A DNA stretch of 64,000 nucleotides from Acidimicrobiaceae bacterium (GCA_027306605.1 DAHUZK010000008.1:1-64000), one strand, 5' to 3'; shown: positions 9,115 through 17,872, numbered from the stretch's first letter. A program made the numbers and translations. Notes: generated from the letters alone by a model not told the origin.

Positions 9115-10209
9115 GTGGGCGGTGCTCCGGATCAACCGATAATGAACGAGATGGATACATCCCGTGTGCGTGTCGGGACTCGACTTCGAGTCGACGCCCA
9201 GGGTGAGGTCACGGCATGGCCATCATGGCTCCTCACCGTCTGGGTCGTTCTGGTCGCGCTGACGGCTCTGGAGGCACTCGACGAGCTGCAATGGATCGGT
9301 GGACCCTCGGCGCTCTATCAGCGCTGGATCCATGACCTCGTGCTCGCCGCCGCGGCGCTCTTGGTCTTCGCTCGTGCTGCGTTCGAGCCGGTGGCACGGC
9401 GAGCATGGCTCGCCTTCGGGTTTGCCATGACCTCATGGTGCGCTGGCACCATTTCGTGGAGCGCCGTCTACGGGAGCCAGTCCAACCCGCCCTACCCCAC
9501 GTTCGCTGACGCCCTCTGGCTTCTCTGGTACCCCTTCATGGTGGTCGGCCTGGTCTTCCTCGTCCGAGTGCGTTTCCGGAAGTTCGAGGTGCACCGCTGG
9601 ATGGATGGAATCGGCGTCATGCTCATGGTGCTGGTCGTGGGCTTTGGCCTCGTCGTGCAACCACTGGCCGACAAGGCCTCCCAATCCTGGGTGGCCACCG
9701 CCGTGGATTTCAGCTATCCCGTGCTGGACATCCTGCTCATCGGCGCGATCCTGGGCGTCTACGGCCTCTTGGGCTGGCGGCCCGACTCCATGTGGATCTT
9801 CATCGGCCTGGGAATCGCGGCCTGTGCCGGAGCTGATGCCGCGTTCGCCGTCCAGCAGGCTCGAGGGGTTGTCGAAAGTGGTCACTACGACTTCGTGTGG
9901 ACAATGGGTGCCGTCTTCATCGCTTACGCCGCATGGGTGCGATCGCCGACGGTACACGACGACGACCGGCAGGTCGCCGGGATGCGTGCAATCGCGCTCG
10001 CACTCCTCGCTCAGGCATTGGCCATCGCCATCCAGCTGATCGCCATCTTCAAAGAAGTGGGAAAGAGCGAACGCGTGGTGACCGCGCTCGTGCTGGTTGT
10101 CGCATCCGTTCAGATCGTCCTCACCCGCCCGAAGGCCAGCGCCGAGAGAAGCGCCCCGGCTGCGCCAACGGGTGGACCGCTGCCGGGCCCTGGTGACCAC
10201 ACGGAATGA
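9115..10209 (+). CDS. integral membrane protein resembling a cyclase sensor module without output domain
   Basis: The 364-residue protein has about eight to ten hydrophobic segments between residues 35 and 340 and a short charged tail rich in Pro and Gly. The stretch NPPYPTFADALWLLWYPFM resembles a conserved feature of the N-terminal membrane sensor region of many actinobacterial GGDEF/EAL proteins. Here no PAS, GGDEF or EAL domain follows; the frame ends at 10209. It may be an orphan sensor, a subunit for a cyclase encoded elsewhere (for example at 3065 or 4539), or an unrelated membrane protein. GTG 9115 has GGGAG five bases upstream; ATG 9142 is the alternative start. Confidence 0.55.
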   Translation: MGGAPDQPIMNEMDTSRVRVGTRLRVDAQGEVTAWPSWLLTVWVVLVALTALEALDELQWIGGPSALYQRWIHDLVLAAAALLVFARAAFEPVARRAWLAFGFAMTSWCAGTISWSAVYGSQSNPPYPTFADALWLLWYPFMVVGLVFLVRVRFRKFEVHRWMDGIGVMLMVLVVGFGLVVQPLADKASQSWVATAVDFSYPVLDILLIGAILGVYGLLGWRPDSMWIFIGLGIAACAGADAAFAVQQARGVVESGHYDFVWTMGAVFIAYAAWVRSPTVHDDDRQVAGMRAIALALLAQALAIAIQLIAIFKEVGKSERVVTALVLVVASVQIVLTRPKASAERSAPAAPTGGPLPGPGDHTE

Positions 10210-10230
10210 GGGGGATGCTGCTGGCCGGGT

Positions 10231-11388
10231 TCAGCGGAGCAGCCTGCGCATGCGGGACGTGGCGATGGCCAGAAAGCCGACTGCGAAGGTAACCAGGACG
10301 GCCAGCTGAGGCAGGATCGATACGATCGTGCCACCGCGCGAGAGCAGGTCGGTCCAGGCGTCGACAGCCCATGCCTGCGGCGTGGCGTGCCCGATGTCTC
10401 GCATGGTCTGGCTGACGATGCTCAACGGCCACATGCAACCACCGAGCATGGCCAGGGCGATGCCGATGGCGGGACCGATGCTCGAGGCCTGCTCGGGTGT
10501 CCGGAAGAGCGATCCCGAGAGCATGCCTGCCGCGCCTCCCACCATGGCCCAGGCGAGGACCAGCGCGATCGCCGCCAGGGGGCTGCCCCATGACACACCG
10601 AAGATCAGTGCCGCCACGAGCACGATGAGCACAGCCTGGACCAGTGCGACGCAGAAATAGGTCAAGGCCTCGCCCGCGATGATCGTCCTGGTGTGGATGG
10701 GTGTTGTGGCCATGCGTTCGTACATGCCGAGCCGGCGTGTCTCGATGATGGTGGCACCACCGGCGAGTGCGTTGAGGAACACGAACAGCACGAGCATGGT
10801 GGGCGCGCTGTAGCTGAATCCCTCCGGCAGCGTGTTCGAATGGGAATCGACACGAGCCTGCTGCACGTCGACCTGTGCCACCTTCGGCTGTATCTCCGTG
10901 GCGCGCACGAGGTTCTGTTGATACGACCCGGTAACGTGGATCCGAGTGAACAGGGCTGCCTGGACGCGGCCTCCGACGTCCGTGACCACGGATTCCACCT
11001 CCTGTGCGGCCGCCTGTTGTGTGCTGTTCGCGGGTTCGGCCATCACAGCTACGGCCACCGTCTTGCCGTCACGGAGGTCGCTGTCCATATTCGCCGGGAG
11101 TATCACGGCCGTGCTGATCTCGGAACGGGCGACGGCTGTCGCTGCCGCTGTGGCCGTCGGGTACATCCGGACGTCGAGGTCGGGTGCCCTCTGCATGGCC
11201 GACACGAGCTGGGTTCCGGAAGGTCCTGCACCCTCGTTCACGACGCCCACCCGGAATGTGGAGAAGCCTCGCACCGTCGCGCCGATGATGAGGATGACGG
11301 CAATGGGGAGGACGATCATGAAGAACAGTGCAGTCCGGTCGCGCATGATCCGGCGAAGACCCACCGAGAGGATCGTGAGGGCACTCAC
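10231..11388 (-). CDS. ABC-2 type transporter permease (second)
   Basis: The 385-residue protein begins at GTG 11388, whose GTGA overlaps the stop of the preceding permease. It has one N-terminal membrane segment, a large extracytoplasmic domain (about residues 40-190), then five segments in the C-terminal half, the layout of YhgE/DrrB-like ABC-2 permeases. The frame remains open upstream, but that part duplicates coding sequence of the preceding gene in another frame. With the first permease and the ATPase it should form an exporter; the substrate (lipid, antibiotic or polysaccharide) is unknown. It is the last gene of the operon. Confidence 0.82.
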   Translation of the reverse strand: MSALTILSVGLRRIMRDRTALFFMIVLPIAVILIIGATVRGFSTFRVGVVNEGAGPSGTQLVSAMQRAPDLDVRMYPTATAAATAVARSEISTAVILPANMDSDLRDGKTVAVAVMAEPANSTQQAAAQEVESVVTDVGGRVQAALFTRIHVTGSYQQNLVRATEIQPKVAQVDVQQARVDSHSNTLPEGFSYSAPTMLVLFVFLNALAGGATIIETRRLGMYERMATTPIHTRTIIAGEALTYFCVALVQAVLIVLVAALIFGVSWGSPLAAIALVLAWAMVGGAAGMLSGSLFRTPEQASSIGPAIGIALAMLGGCMWPLSIVSQTMRDIGHATPQAWAVDAWTDLLSRGGTIVSILPQLAVLVTFAVGFLAIATSRMRRLLR

Positions 11389-12560
11389 GGCTTGACGGCG
11401 CGTCGCGCCAGGAGGGCAGCGAGAATGGCGACGATCAGGCTGAACGCGAGGATGGCCAGGACCGGGGTCACGACCGTACGGAGCCCACCACCCGTAGTGG
11501 AGAGGTCGGTGAACGCGCGCAGGGCCCATCCGTTCGGCGTGAACAGAGCGATCCGCTTCATGACGTCCGGTACCGCAGAGAGGAACACAAAGTTGCCTCC
11601 GAGCAAGGCCAGACCGAACACGACGGCGGCAGCAATGCCGTCGGCCTGGCGCTGGGTACGGGCAAGTCCGATGACCAAGGCGGTGAGGCACACGACCGCG
11701 ATGACCATCGCCAGGCACACCACACCGGCCGCCAGGGGATCACCCCAGTTGGCACCAAAGGCGAGTGTGGTGACGAGGGCGATCACTCCCAAGCTGGCCA
11801 GGCCGAAGACGAATGCCGACAGCACCTTGCCCAGAAGGATCTCGACCGGCCGGATGGGAGCGGCTCCCATGCGCTCGATCATCCCGGTCGAGCGGTCGAC
11901 GAAGAAACTTCGGGCCGTATAGCTGATCGTGAAGAAGAGGAAGAAGATGGCCATGGCCGGGCCGTAGTAGCTGATGACCTTGAGCGGCTGCGATCCGACG
12001 GGTCGCTGGACGAGTTGTTCGGGGATGTGTAGCCCGGCCACCACCGCCTGCAGGTCGGCGAGTTGCGCGGTGGTCGCACCGGCGTCCAGTGCAGTGGCGA
12101 TGGAGAGGCGGTTGGCGTTCAACTGGGCGACGAACGACGAGGCAATGGCAGTCGTTATGCCGGCGGCGGGCTGGTTGTTGATGCTCGTGAGCGTTGAGAG
12201 CGGCAGCGGTCTCTGTCCTGTCACGGATTCCGAGAACCCCCTGGGGATGACAAGAGCTGCCTGAACCCGGTTCGCTCGCACGGCGGATGCAGCTGCCTCA
12301 CGGGATCCGAGCTCGCGCACGGTGATGAGCTGGCTGAGCGATGAATCGTGAAGGATGCTCTTGAGGCCACTTGCCACCGGTCCGTTGTCTGCGTCGACGA
12401 GCCCGAGCGTGTAGTGGAACGTGTCAGCTCCCTTGAATGCGAAGCTCATGAGGGCCGCGATCACCAACGGAGCCACCAACCCGATCACCACGGCGGAGCG
12501 ATCCCGGAGCCTCTGACGAAGGTCCTTGCCCGCTATCAGGAACGATGCGGGCATGCTCAC
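11385..12560 (-). CDS. ABC-2 type transporter permease (first)
   Basis: The 391-residue protein starts at GTG 12560, overlapping the ATPase stop by four bases (GTGA). The architecture is the same as in the following gene: an N-terminal membrane segment, an extracytoplasmic domain with VRANRVQAALVIPRGFS, then a C-terminal bundle of five or six segments including IFFLFFTISYTARSFF and TGMIERMGAAPI. Two homologous half-transporters encoded in tandem suggest a heterodimeric exporter driven by the upstream ATPase. Confidence 0.85.
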   Translation of the reverse strand: MSMPASFLIAGKDLRQRLRDRSAVVIGLVAPLVIAALMSFAFKGADTFHYTLGLVDADNGPVASGLKSILHDSSLSQLITVRELGSREAAASAVRANRVQAALVIPRGFSESVTGQRPLPLSTLTSINNQPAAGITTAIASSFVAQLNANRLSIATALDAGATTAQLADLQAVVAGLHIPEQLVQRPVGSQPLKVISYYGPAMAIFFLFFTISYTARSFFVDRSTGMIERMGAAPIRPVEILLGKVLSAFVFGLASLGVIALVTTLAFGANWGDPLAAGVVCLAMVIAVVCLTALVIGLARTQRQADGIAAAVVFGLALLGGNFVFLSAVPDVMKRIALFTPNGWALRAFTDLSTTGGGLRTVVTPVLAILAFSLIVAILAALLARRAVKP

Positions 12561-13519
12561 TCCCGCAACGCCGTTCCGGTCAGGTGCAAGAACACCGCTT
12601 CCAAGTCGGCCTCTTTCACTTCCACGCTGTTGACCGATGCCCCGGTTCGATTGGCGGCCTCCAGCACGGCGGGAAGGACGTGACGGCCGTCATCGGCGAT
12701 CAAGTGCACGGAGTCGTCTGCCACCGCGGCTTCGACCACCCCTTGAATGGCACGACATTCAGCGGCAACCCGTTGAAGGTCACCTGTCGCAGCGAGGTCG
12801 ATCCGGTCTCGCTCTCCGAGGTGCGCGACAAGCTCACGGCGGGTTCCTTCGGCGATGAGTCGGCCGTGATCGATGATCCCCACGCGGTCACACACCCGTT
12901 CTGCCTCCTCCATGTAGTGCGTCGTGTAGAGAACCGATACGCCTCCGATGCCGAACGACCGGACGCGTTCCAAGATCGCGTGCCTGCTCTGCGGATCCAC
13001 CCCGACCGTGGGCTCGTCCAGGACGAGCAATTTGGGATGGTGGAGGAGTCCAGCTGCGATGTTCAAGCGACGCTTCATGCCCCCCGAATACGAGTCGACG
13101 CGGTCGTGGCGCCGCTCGGTCAGGTCGGTCAACTCCAGGGCCTCTTTGATGCGCTCTTCGAGGAGTCCGCCACTGAGGCGGTAGAGCCGCCCGAGGAAGG
13201 AGAGGTTCTCCGAGGCGGTGAGGTCGGGGTACAGCGCGACATCCTGGGGCACATATCCGACCAGGCTCCGGGCCGCAAGGTCTTCCTTGGTCGAGCGCCC
13301 GTCCAACATGATGGAGCCGGAATCGGGTTGGAGCAGTCCGCAGACCATCTTGATGGTGGTTGTCTTCCCCGCCCCGTTCGGACCGAGAAGTCCGTAGATC
13401 TCGCCCCGGGCAAGCCCGAAGCTGACGTCGTCAACAGCGACACGATCTCCAAACCACTTGACCAGGCTGTTGCAGCGCAAGAGGGGATCGGAGCGTGCAG
13501 CCGCGGGCTCGTGCGCCAT
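12557..13519 (-). CDS. ABC transporter ATP-binding protein (ABC-2 exporter)
   Basis: The 320-residue protein from ATG 13519 carries Walker A (GPNGAGKTT), the signature SYSGGMKRR, Walker B (LLVLDEPTVGVD) and the switch histidine region (TTHYMEEAERVCDR). SGGMKRRL and a C-terminal extension of about 80 residues are typical of DrrA/CcmA-like ATPases of exporters. The frame is open another 126 codons upstream, but that part is Arg/Pro-rich and not protein-like. Neither STAS gene lies on this strand, so the operon probably starts here. Confidence 0.9.
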   Translation of the reverse strand: MAHEPAAARSDPLLRCNSLVKWFGDRVAVDDVSFGLARGEIYGLLGPNGAGKTTTIKMVCGLLQPDSGSIMLDGRSTKEDLAARSLVGYVPQDVALYPDLTASENLSFLGRLYRLSGGLLEERIKEALELTDLTERRHDRVDSYSGGMKRRLNIAAGLLHHPKLLVLDEPTVGVDPQSRHAILERVRSFGIGGVSVLYTTHYMEEAERVCDRVGIIDHGRLIAEGTRRELVAHLGERDRIDLAATGDLQRVAAECRAIQGVVEAAVADDSVHLIADDGRHVLPAVLEAANRTGASVNSVEVKEADLEAVFLHLTGTALRE

Positions 13520-13788
13520 GGAAGAAAGTCTTCGGAGGCCTGGCGTGGCTGCCCAGAGGAATAGGTCACAGCCGTTGTCGAATGGGCCCGATCGTCCCCG
13601 GCCCCGGCCCGATAGACCCATTAGAGCAGACCGGGTCGCTTTCGCACCTAGGCGGCCTGGCGAAGACCGCGGTGTCACCATTTCTCCGGTCTTGTCTCCG
13701 GGTCTTGGCATCGAATCCGGCGGCGCTGGGTAGGGATCCGGGTTGAAGCGAGGCTGCAGAATCCGGCGTTCAACAAGTAGCGCGGTGC
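13520..13788. other. divergent intergenic region between ABC exporter and STAS gene
   Basis: This 269-bp region must hold the promoters of the exporter operon (minus strand) and of the first STAS gene (plus strand). I found no convincing -35/-10 pair and no clear inverted repeat. Confidence 0.3.
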
Positions 13789-14124
13789 GTGATGGACCTA
13801 ATCGGGGCTCCCCGACCATTCCGGGTGGAGATGGACGGCGACGAGCGGTCCCTGCGCGTCGCGGTACGAGGGGAGCTGGACATTGCGACGGCGCCACGGC
13901 TTCACGAGTGGCTCCGCAGAGCGGCCGAAGAGGGGGCCCCGGAAACGGTCCTTGATGCCTCCGGGATCGATTTCATCGATTCGACGGGCGTGGGCCTGTT
14001 GATCACCCACAAGAAGCGCGCGATGTCCGAGGGTCGTCGGTTCGTCATCGCCTCGCCGAGTAGTGCAGTGCTGCGGGCGATTGCGATGATGGGGCTGGTC
14101 GACTACCTCGGCCTCCAGTCCTGA
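13789..14124 (+). CDS. STAS-domain anti-sigma-factor antagonist
   Basis: The 111-residue protein is a single STAS domain of the SpoIIAA/RsbV type. The phosphorylatable serine lies in FIDSTGVGLLI, followed by the helix that contacts the anti-sigma kinase. Unphosphorylated antagonists sequester a cognate kinase and free an alternative sigma factor. The start may be GTG 13789 or the adjacent ATG 13792. A second STAS gene follows 125 bp downstream, yet no RsbW-like kinase or SigB-type sigma gene is present here, so the partner is encoded elsewhere. Confidence 0.85.
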   Translation: MMDLIGAPRPFRVEMDGDERSLRVAVRGELDIATAPRLHEWLRRAAEEGAPETVLDASGIDFIDSTGVGLLITHKKRAMSEGRRFVIASPSSAVLRAIAMMGLVDYLGLQS

Positions 14125-14249
14125 ACCGAACGCTCCCCGAGCTTGAACCGCGTCATCGCCCGCGGCACAATGGTCACGTTGCTCCGGGCTCTCAAAGCCT
14201 GTTGGTGCTTTCCTTCGGTCGGTTTGGTACTTCTGGAGGTGAGGATCCG

Positions 14250-14603
14250 ATGGCGGTGCACGGCGAACCAAGGGTCGCATCGGAGAATTTCACGGTGGCC
14301 GTCCACGACTCCGACGGCCTGACGCTGATCGAGCTCGACGGCGAGCTCGACGTTTCGGCTGCGGTGACCCTACGGGACGCGCTCGTAGCCGCCGACCTGG
14401 ACGAAGGGGTCGATGTCCGCATGGACATGACCGGCCTTCAGTTCCTCGACTCCTCGGGGATCGGCTTGGTCGTCGGTGCCTGCAAGCGGGTCAGAGCATC
14501 CGGCGGTACGTTCTCGGTGCGCTGCGATCCTGGGCAGGTGCGGCGCGCCATCGAGGTGACGGGCCTGGTCGAGTACCTGCAGCTCGATGAGGGCGCCGGC
14601 TGA
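14250..14603 (+). CDS. STAS-domain anti-sigma-factor antagonist (second copy)
   Basis: The 117-residue STAS protein starts at ATG 14250, which has GGAGGTGAGG a few bases upstream; the frame extends 16 codons further but without a ribosome binding site. The conserved motif is FLDSSGIGLVV, with the regulatory serine. It shares only general family similarity with its neighbour at 13789, so the pair is an old duplication or two independent antagonists rather than a recent tandem copy. No phosphatase or kinase partner is adjacent. Confidence 0.85.
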   Translation: MAVHGEPRVASENFTVAVHDSDGLTLIELDGELDVSAAVTLRDALVAADLDEGVDVRMDMTGLQFLDSSGIGLVVGACKRVRASGGTFSVRCDPGQVRRAIEVTGLVEYLQLDEGAG

Positions 14604-14670
14604 TCCGACCATTCCTCCCTCCACGCTGTGGAGTGGTGAGCATGCCCGCTACGACGCAATGCTGCTGTTC

Positions 14671-15468
14671 TCACGCTCGGCGTGCAAGGCGGACGAGCCG
14701 GTGGTCGGCCGTGAAGAGCCGCCGAGCCAGGGTCAGGGCCATCGTCGTGGCCGTGGTCGCCACGGCGCCGAGGATCAAGAACATGACCGCGGCCTGCACC
14801 AGCACGGCATCGATCGGCTTCTCGCCGGCCAGGATCAGCCCAGTCATGGCACCGGGGAGGAACACCAGGCCGACGGCCTTGGTCGATTCGATCTGGGTGA
14901 TCATCGCCGTGCGCAGCGCATCGCGGACGTAGGGGCGTGCGGCGTCGTGGGAGGAATGGCCGAGGGCCAGCCGTGCCTCCACCTCAGCCCGTTTGTCCGA
15001 GAGCTCTCCAACCACGCGCCGCGCCGCGACGACCGTGGCGGTGAGCGAATTGCCGACCACCATCCCGGCGAGTGGCACCACGGTCCGGGCGTCGACGGGG
15101 AAGATCCCCAAGCCGAACAGCAAGGCCAGAGTCAGCGCCGTGGCGAGGCCCAGCGAAGTCAGCGCCAGGCGCCGGGCACCGGGGATCTCGGGCGCTCGCC
15201 TTCGGATGGTCTCGGCGGCGAAGAGCACCATGAACCCCACCCACAGCCATGACAGGAGCAGGGGCACATGCGGGCTGAGCACGACGGCCAACAGCGCTCC
15301 GACGGCCAGAAGCTGCACGATGGCCCGGACGGAGGCCCAGAGCAGGGATCCTTCAAGTCCGAGTTGTTGCCACAGCGAGATGGCGACGGCCAGGCCGACG
15401 AGGGAGAGCGAGGCCAAGAGGCCCAACCATCCGACGTAACCGCTCGTGCCGGACGCGGCGAGGATCAT
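14671..15468 (-). CDS. fetB: FetB/UPF0014-type ABC permease
   Basis: The 265-residue protein has about six or seven membrane segments and the motifs characteristic of the UPF0014 family: RAIVQLLAVG, PLAGMVVGNSLTA, RDALRTAMITQIESTKAVGLVFLPGAMTGLILAG in order. FetB with the ATPase FetA exports iron in E. coli and contributes to peroxide resistance. The ATPase gene lies just upstream in the same direction (gap 57 bp). Assignment to the family is firm; the metal specificity here is inferred from relatives only. Confidence 0.8.
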   Translation of the reverse strand: MILAASGTSGYVGWLGLLASLSLVGLAVAISLWQQLGLEGSLLWASVRAIVQLLAVGALLAVVLSPHVPLLLSWLWVGFMVLFAAETIRRRAPEIPGARRLALTSLGLATALTLALLFGLGIFPVDARTVVPLAGMVVGNSLTATVVAARRVVGELSDKRAEVEARLALGHSSHDAARPYVRDALRTAMITQIESTKAVGLVFLPGAMTGLILAGEKPIDAVLVQAAVMFLILGAVATTATTMALTLARRLFTADHRLVRLARRA

Positions 15469-15525
15469 GGGTCCCTCCTGTCGTCACCACTCGGACTCGC
15501 CTCACGTCGGTCCGTGGGTTCCATG

Positions 15526-16206
15526 TCACGAATCGCGAGCGAGGTATCGGGAAGCCGGTTCCCCTGTGACGATGCTGCCGTCGATCAGGACGACCGTCTC
15601 CTCTGCGATCCGGCGCACCTGGGCGAGGTCGTGACTCACCCACACCACCGTCAGACCCTGGCGGACGAGGTCCGTTGCGAGCTCCTCGAGGATCCGGGTC
15701 GCTCGTTCGTCGAGAGACGATGTCGGCTCGTCCATCAACAGGACCTCCGGATCGGTCAGCAAGGTTCGAGCCAGACAGGCGCGCTGAGCCTCTCCTCCCG
15801 AGAGAGTGTCGCCCAGGTTGTCGAGACTGGCCGATTGCAGCCCGACACGGGCCAGCACCTCTTCATAGATCGAGTCCTCGGCTGGAAGGGCGGCTGCCAG
15901 ATTGTCCCTGACGGTGCCGGCGAAGAGGGCGGGCCGCTGGAACACCATCCCCACTCGTTTGCGGAGCCCCAGCGGGTCGAGGCTCGACAGGTCAGTCCCG
16001 CGGAACGTCACGCGCCCGCTCGTCGGGACCTCGAGCCGGTTGCAGAGCCGAAGGAGGGTCGTCTTTCCCGACCCTGACGGACCAGTCAGGACCGTGACCC
16101 TGCGGTCCTCGATCGCCAGGCCGATGCCCCTGAGAGCCTCGTGCTCGTCGAAACGGACCCTCACATGCTCGAATTCAAAGACTGCCGTCACGCCCGGACT
16201 CTCCAC
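15526..16206 (-). CDS. fetA: FetA-like ABC transporter ATPase
   Basis: The 226-residue protein has Walker A (GPSGSGKTT), Q-loop (VFQRPALF), signature (LSGGEAQR), Walker B (VLLMDEPTSSLD) and H-loop (VSHD). Length and motifs match the small ATPases that pair with UPF0014 permeases, and the permease gene follows directly. The start is GTG 16206; a GTG five codons later is possible. It is divergent from a padR-type gene only 54 bp away, which makes that regulator a candidate controller of this transporter. Confidence 0.82.
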   Translation of the reverse strand: MESPGVTAVFEFEHVRVRFDEHEALRGIGLAIEDRRVTVLTGPSGSGKTTLLRLCNRLEVPTSGRVTFRGTDLSSLDPLGLRKRVGMVFQRPALFAGTVRDNLAAALPAEDSIYEEVLARVGLQSASLDNLGDTLSGGEAQRACLARTLLTDPEVLLMDEPTSSLDERATRILEELATDLVRQGLTVVWVSHDLAQVRRIAEETVVLIDGSIVTGEPASRYLARDS

Positions 16207-16260
16207 TGCGGCGACTCTTCCCAGGGCTGCGATGCACGAGGAGGCAGATTACGGTATCCG

Positions 16261-16587
16261 ATGTCGAGATTCGATATGGATGTCATCCGAGACTTTCTCC
16301 GGGGCGCCGTGCGCCTCCACGTGCTGCACCACGCCGCGCTCGGCGCGGTGAGCGGCGCATGGATCTCCGAGGAACTCGGCCGACACGGCTACGACATCTC
16401 CCCGGGCACGCTGTACCCGCTCCTCCACGACCTGGAGGACCAGGGACTCCTCGTTTCCACCCAGCGCAGGGAGAACGGCCGGGTGCTCCGGTACTACGCG
16501 GCCACCAGAGCCGGAACGTCGGTGCTGGACGATGCGCGGCACGCCCTGGCCGAGCTCGCTGCCGAGCTGCTCCCCCCTGATGTGTAA
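16261..16587 (+). CDS. PadR-family transcriptional regulator
   Basis: The 108-residue protein is a short-form PadR winged helix: ISEELGRHGYDISPGTLYPLLHDLEDQGLL is the family signature, followed by the wing (RRENGRVLRYYAATRAG). ATG 16261 is chosen; GGAGG lies about 18 nt upstream, farther than usual, and no other start codon in frame fits better. It is divergent from fetA and its stop codon directly abuts the inverted repeat at 16588-16605 in front of the rhodanese fusion gene. It could control fetAB, itself, or both. Confidence 0.85.
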   Translation: MSRFDMDVIRDFLRGAVRLHVLHHAALGAVSGAWISEELGRHGYDISPGTLYPLLHDLEDQGLLVSTQRRENGRVLRYYAATRAGTSVLDDARHALAELAAELLPPDV

Positions 16588-16605
16588 TATACCCCGTGGG
16601 GTATA
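16588..16605. promoter_or_regulatory. CsoR/CstR-like operator before the rhodanese fusion gene
   Basis: A perfect inverted repeat with 8-bp arms, TATACCCC-GT-GGGGTATA, starts one base after the padR stop. Its right end overlaps TATAGA (16602-16607), a plausible -10 element. The dyad core and its overlap with TATAGA match those of the DUF2892 promoter (8737-8752). Two independent occurrences in front of sulfur-related genes support a real regulatory site, while the identity of the binding protein is inferred. Confidence 0.7.
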
Positions 16606-16638
16606 GATGATCGCCCCTCTTCTCGGAGGTACGTCGAA

Positions 16639-17754
16639 ATGAGCTCCATCGAGGATTCTGTGGGCTCCGAGGTGGAGCAGATCGCCGCCAGCCAACTGGC
16701 GAGGCTGTTGGGTACCGAGGACGAACCCTTCCTCCTCGACGTGCGCCAGCCGGAGGAAGTCGCAGACTGGGCCATCGCGGGAGTCCACAACATCCCGCTG
16801 GGCGAGCTGCAGCGGCGGCTGCCCGAAGTGCCGACCGACCGCCCGGTGGTCGCGGTCTGTCGCTCGGGGAACCGTTCGAGCCAGGCTGCCGAGCAGTTGT
16901 CCGGCGCCGGCTATGCGGTCCGAAACCTGACCGGTGGCATGGGCGCCTGGGGTCAGGTCTACGACACTGCAACCTGGGACGTCGTAGGCGCGCAAGTCGT
17001 GCAGGTCCGTCGGCGCGGGAAGGGCTGCCTCTCCTACATGATCGGTTCGGGAGACGAGGCCTTCGTCGTCGATCCCTCCACCCACGTCGAAACCTACCGG
17101 GCCCTTGCGGAGGAACGATCATGGCGGATCACCAGGGTCTTCGATACCCACCTCCATGCCGATCATCTGTCGGGGGCCCGCGAGCTGTCCAGACGCAGCC
17201 AGGCGAGCCTCCACCTCAGCCCGTTCGACACCTTCGACTTCCCCTACGAGGCCGTTCAGGACGACCAGGTCTTCTCCCTGCCCGGCGGCACAGAGATATC
17301 CGTGGCTGCTCTGCACACACCCGGGCACACCGAGGGCTCGGTGGTCTTCGTGATCGGCGGCGAAGCCGTGCTGAGCGGAGACACGATCTTCGTCGACAGC
17401 GTCGGCCGTCCGGACCTGGCGGAACGTGCGGAGGAGTTCGCGCGCAACCTGCACCGTTCGCTCCGCCAGAAGGTCCTCGTCCTCCCAGACGAGACCGCGA
17501 TCTTCCCTGCGCACTACGGCAGCAACACCCGAGTCGTCCCCGAACAGCCCGTGGCCACGACGCTGGGTCGGTTGGGCACCTCGGTTCCGGCACTTTCGCT
17601 CGACGAGGAGGCCTTCGTCACCTGGGCGGCCGCCACAGTGACTCCACGGCCGCCGAATTACGTCGAGATCGTTCGGGCGAACATGGGTCGCAGCCCACTC
17701 GGGCCCGGGGAGCTGGCCCAGCTCGAGGCCGGGCCCAACCGGTGTTCTCTCTGA
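16639..17754 (+). CDS. rhodanese / metallo-beta-lactamase fusion, persulfide dioxygenase type
   Basis: The 371-residue protein (ATG with CGGAGG ten bases upstream) begins with a rhodanese domain (about residues 15-105) whose active-site loop is CRSGNRS, catalytic Cys at about 74. A metallo-beta-lactamase fold of the ETHE1/glyoxalase II type follows, with HLHADH (about 171-176), HTPGHTEGS and GDTIF metal-ligand motifs. ETHE1-like enzymes oxidise glutathione or low-molecular-weight persulfides to sulfite; rhodaneses move sulfane sulfur. CstB of staphylococci has the same two activities with the domains in the opposite order. The operator upstream agrees with induction by reactive sulfur. The substrate carrier here (mycothiol, CoA or other) is unknown. 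Confidence 0.85.
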   Translation: MSSIEDSVGSEVEQIAASQLARLLGTEDEPFLLDVRQPEEVADWAIAGVHNIPLGELQRRLPEVPTDRPVVAVCRSGNRSSQAAEQLSGAGYAVRNLTGGMGAWGQVYDTATWDVVGAQVVQVRRRGKGCLSYMIGSGDEAFVVDPSTHVETYRALAEERSWRITRVFDTHLHADHLSGARELSRRSQASLHLSPFDTFDFPYEAVQDDQVFSLPGGTEISVAALHTPGHTEGSVVFVIGGEAVLSGDTIFVDSVGRPDLAERAEEFARNLHRSLRQKVLVLPDETAIFPAHYGSNTRVVPEQPVATTLGRLGTSVPALSLDEEAFVTWAAATVTPRPPNYVEIVRANMGRSPLGPGELAQLEAGPNRCSL

Positions 17755-17843
17755 ACCAGCTTCGTGGTGTCGCCGTCGCTGGAGCGACCTCGTGACGCGC
17801 GTCCGTCGCCTCCTCCCCGTCGATTTGCATGTGCGGCATGTTC

Positions 17844-17872
17844 TTGATGAAAGTGACGCATATCAATAGATT
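17844..17872 (+). promoter_or_regulatory. sigma70-type promoter of the molybdate/tungstate operon
   Basis: TTGATG (17844-17849) and TAGATT (17867-17872) are separated by 17 bp and lie in an AT-rich island that stands out from the surrounding GC-rich DNA. Transcription would start near 17879, about 14 nt before the ATG at 17893. The HTH-Mop protein encoded at 20647-21051 could bind here, but I see no clear dyad except TTCGAA at 17877-17882. Confidence 0.5.
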
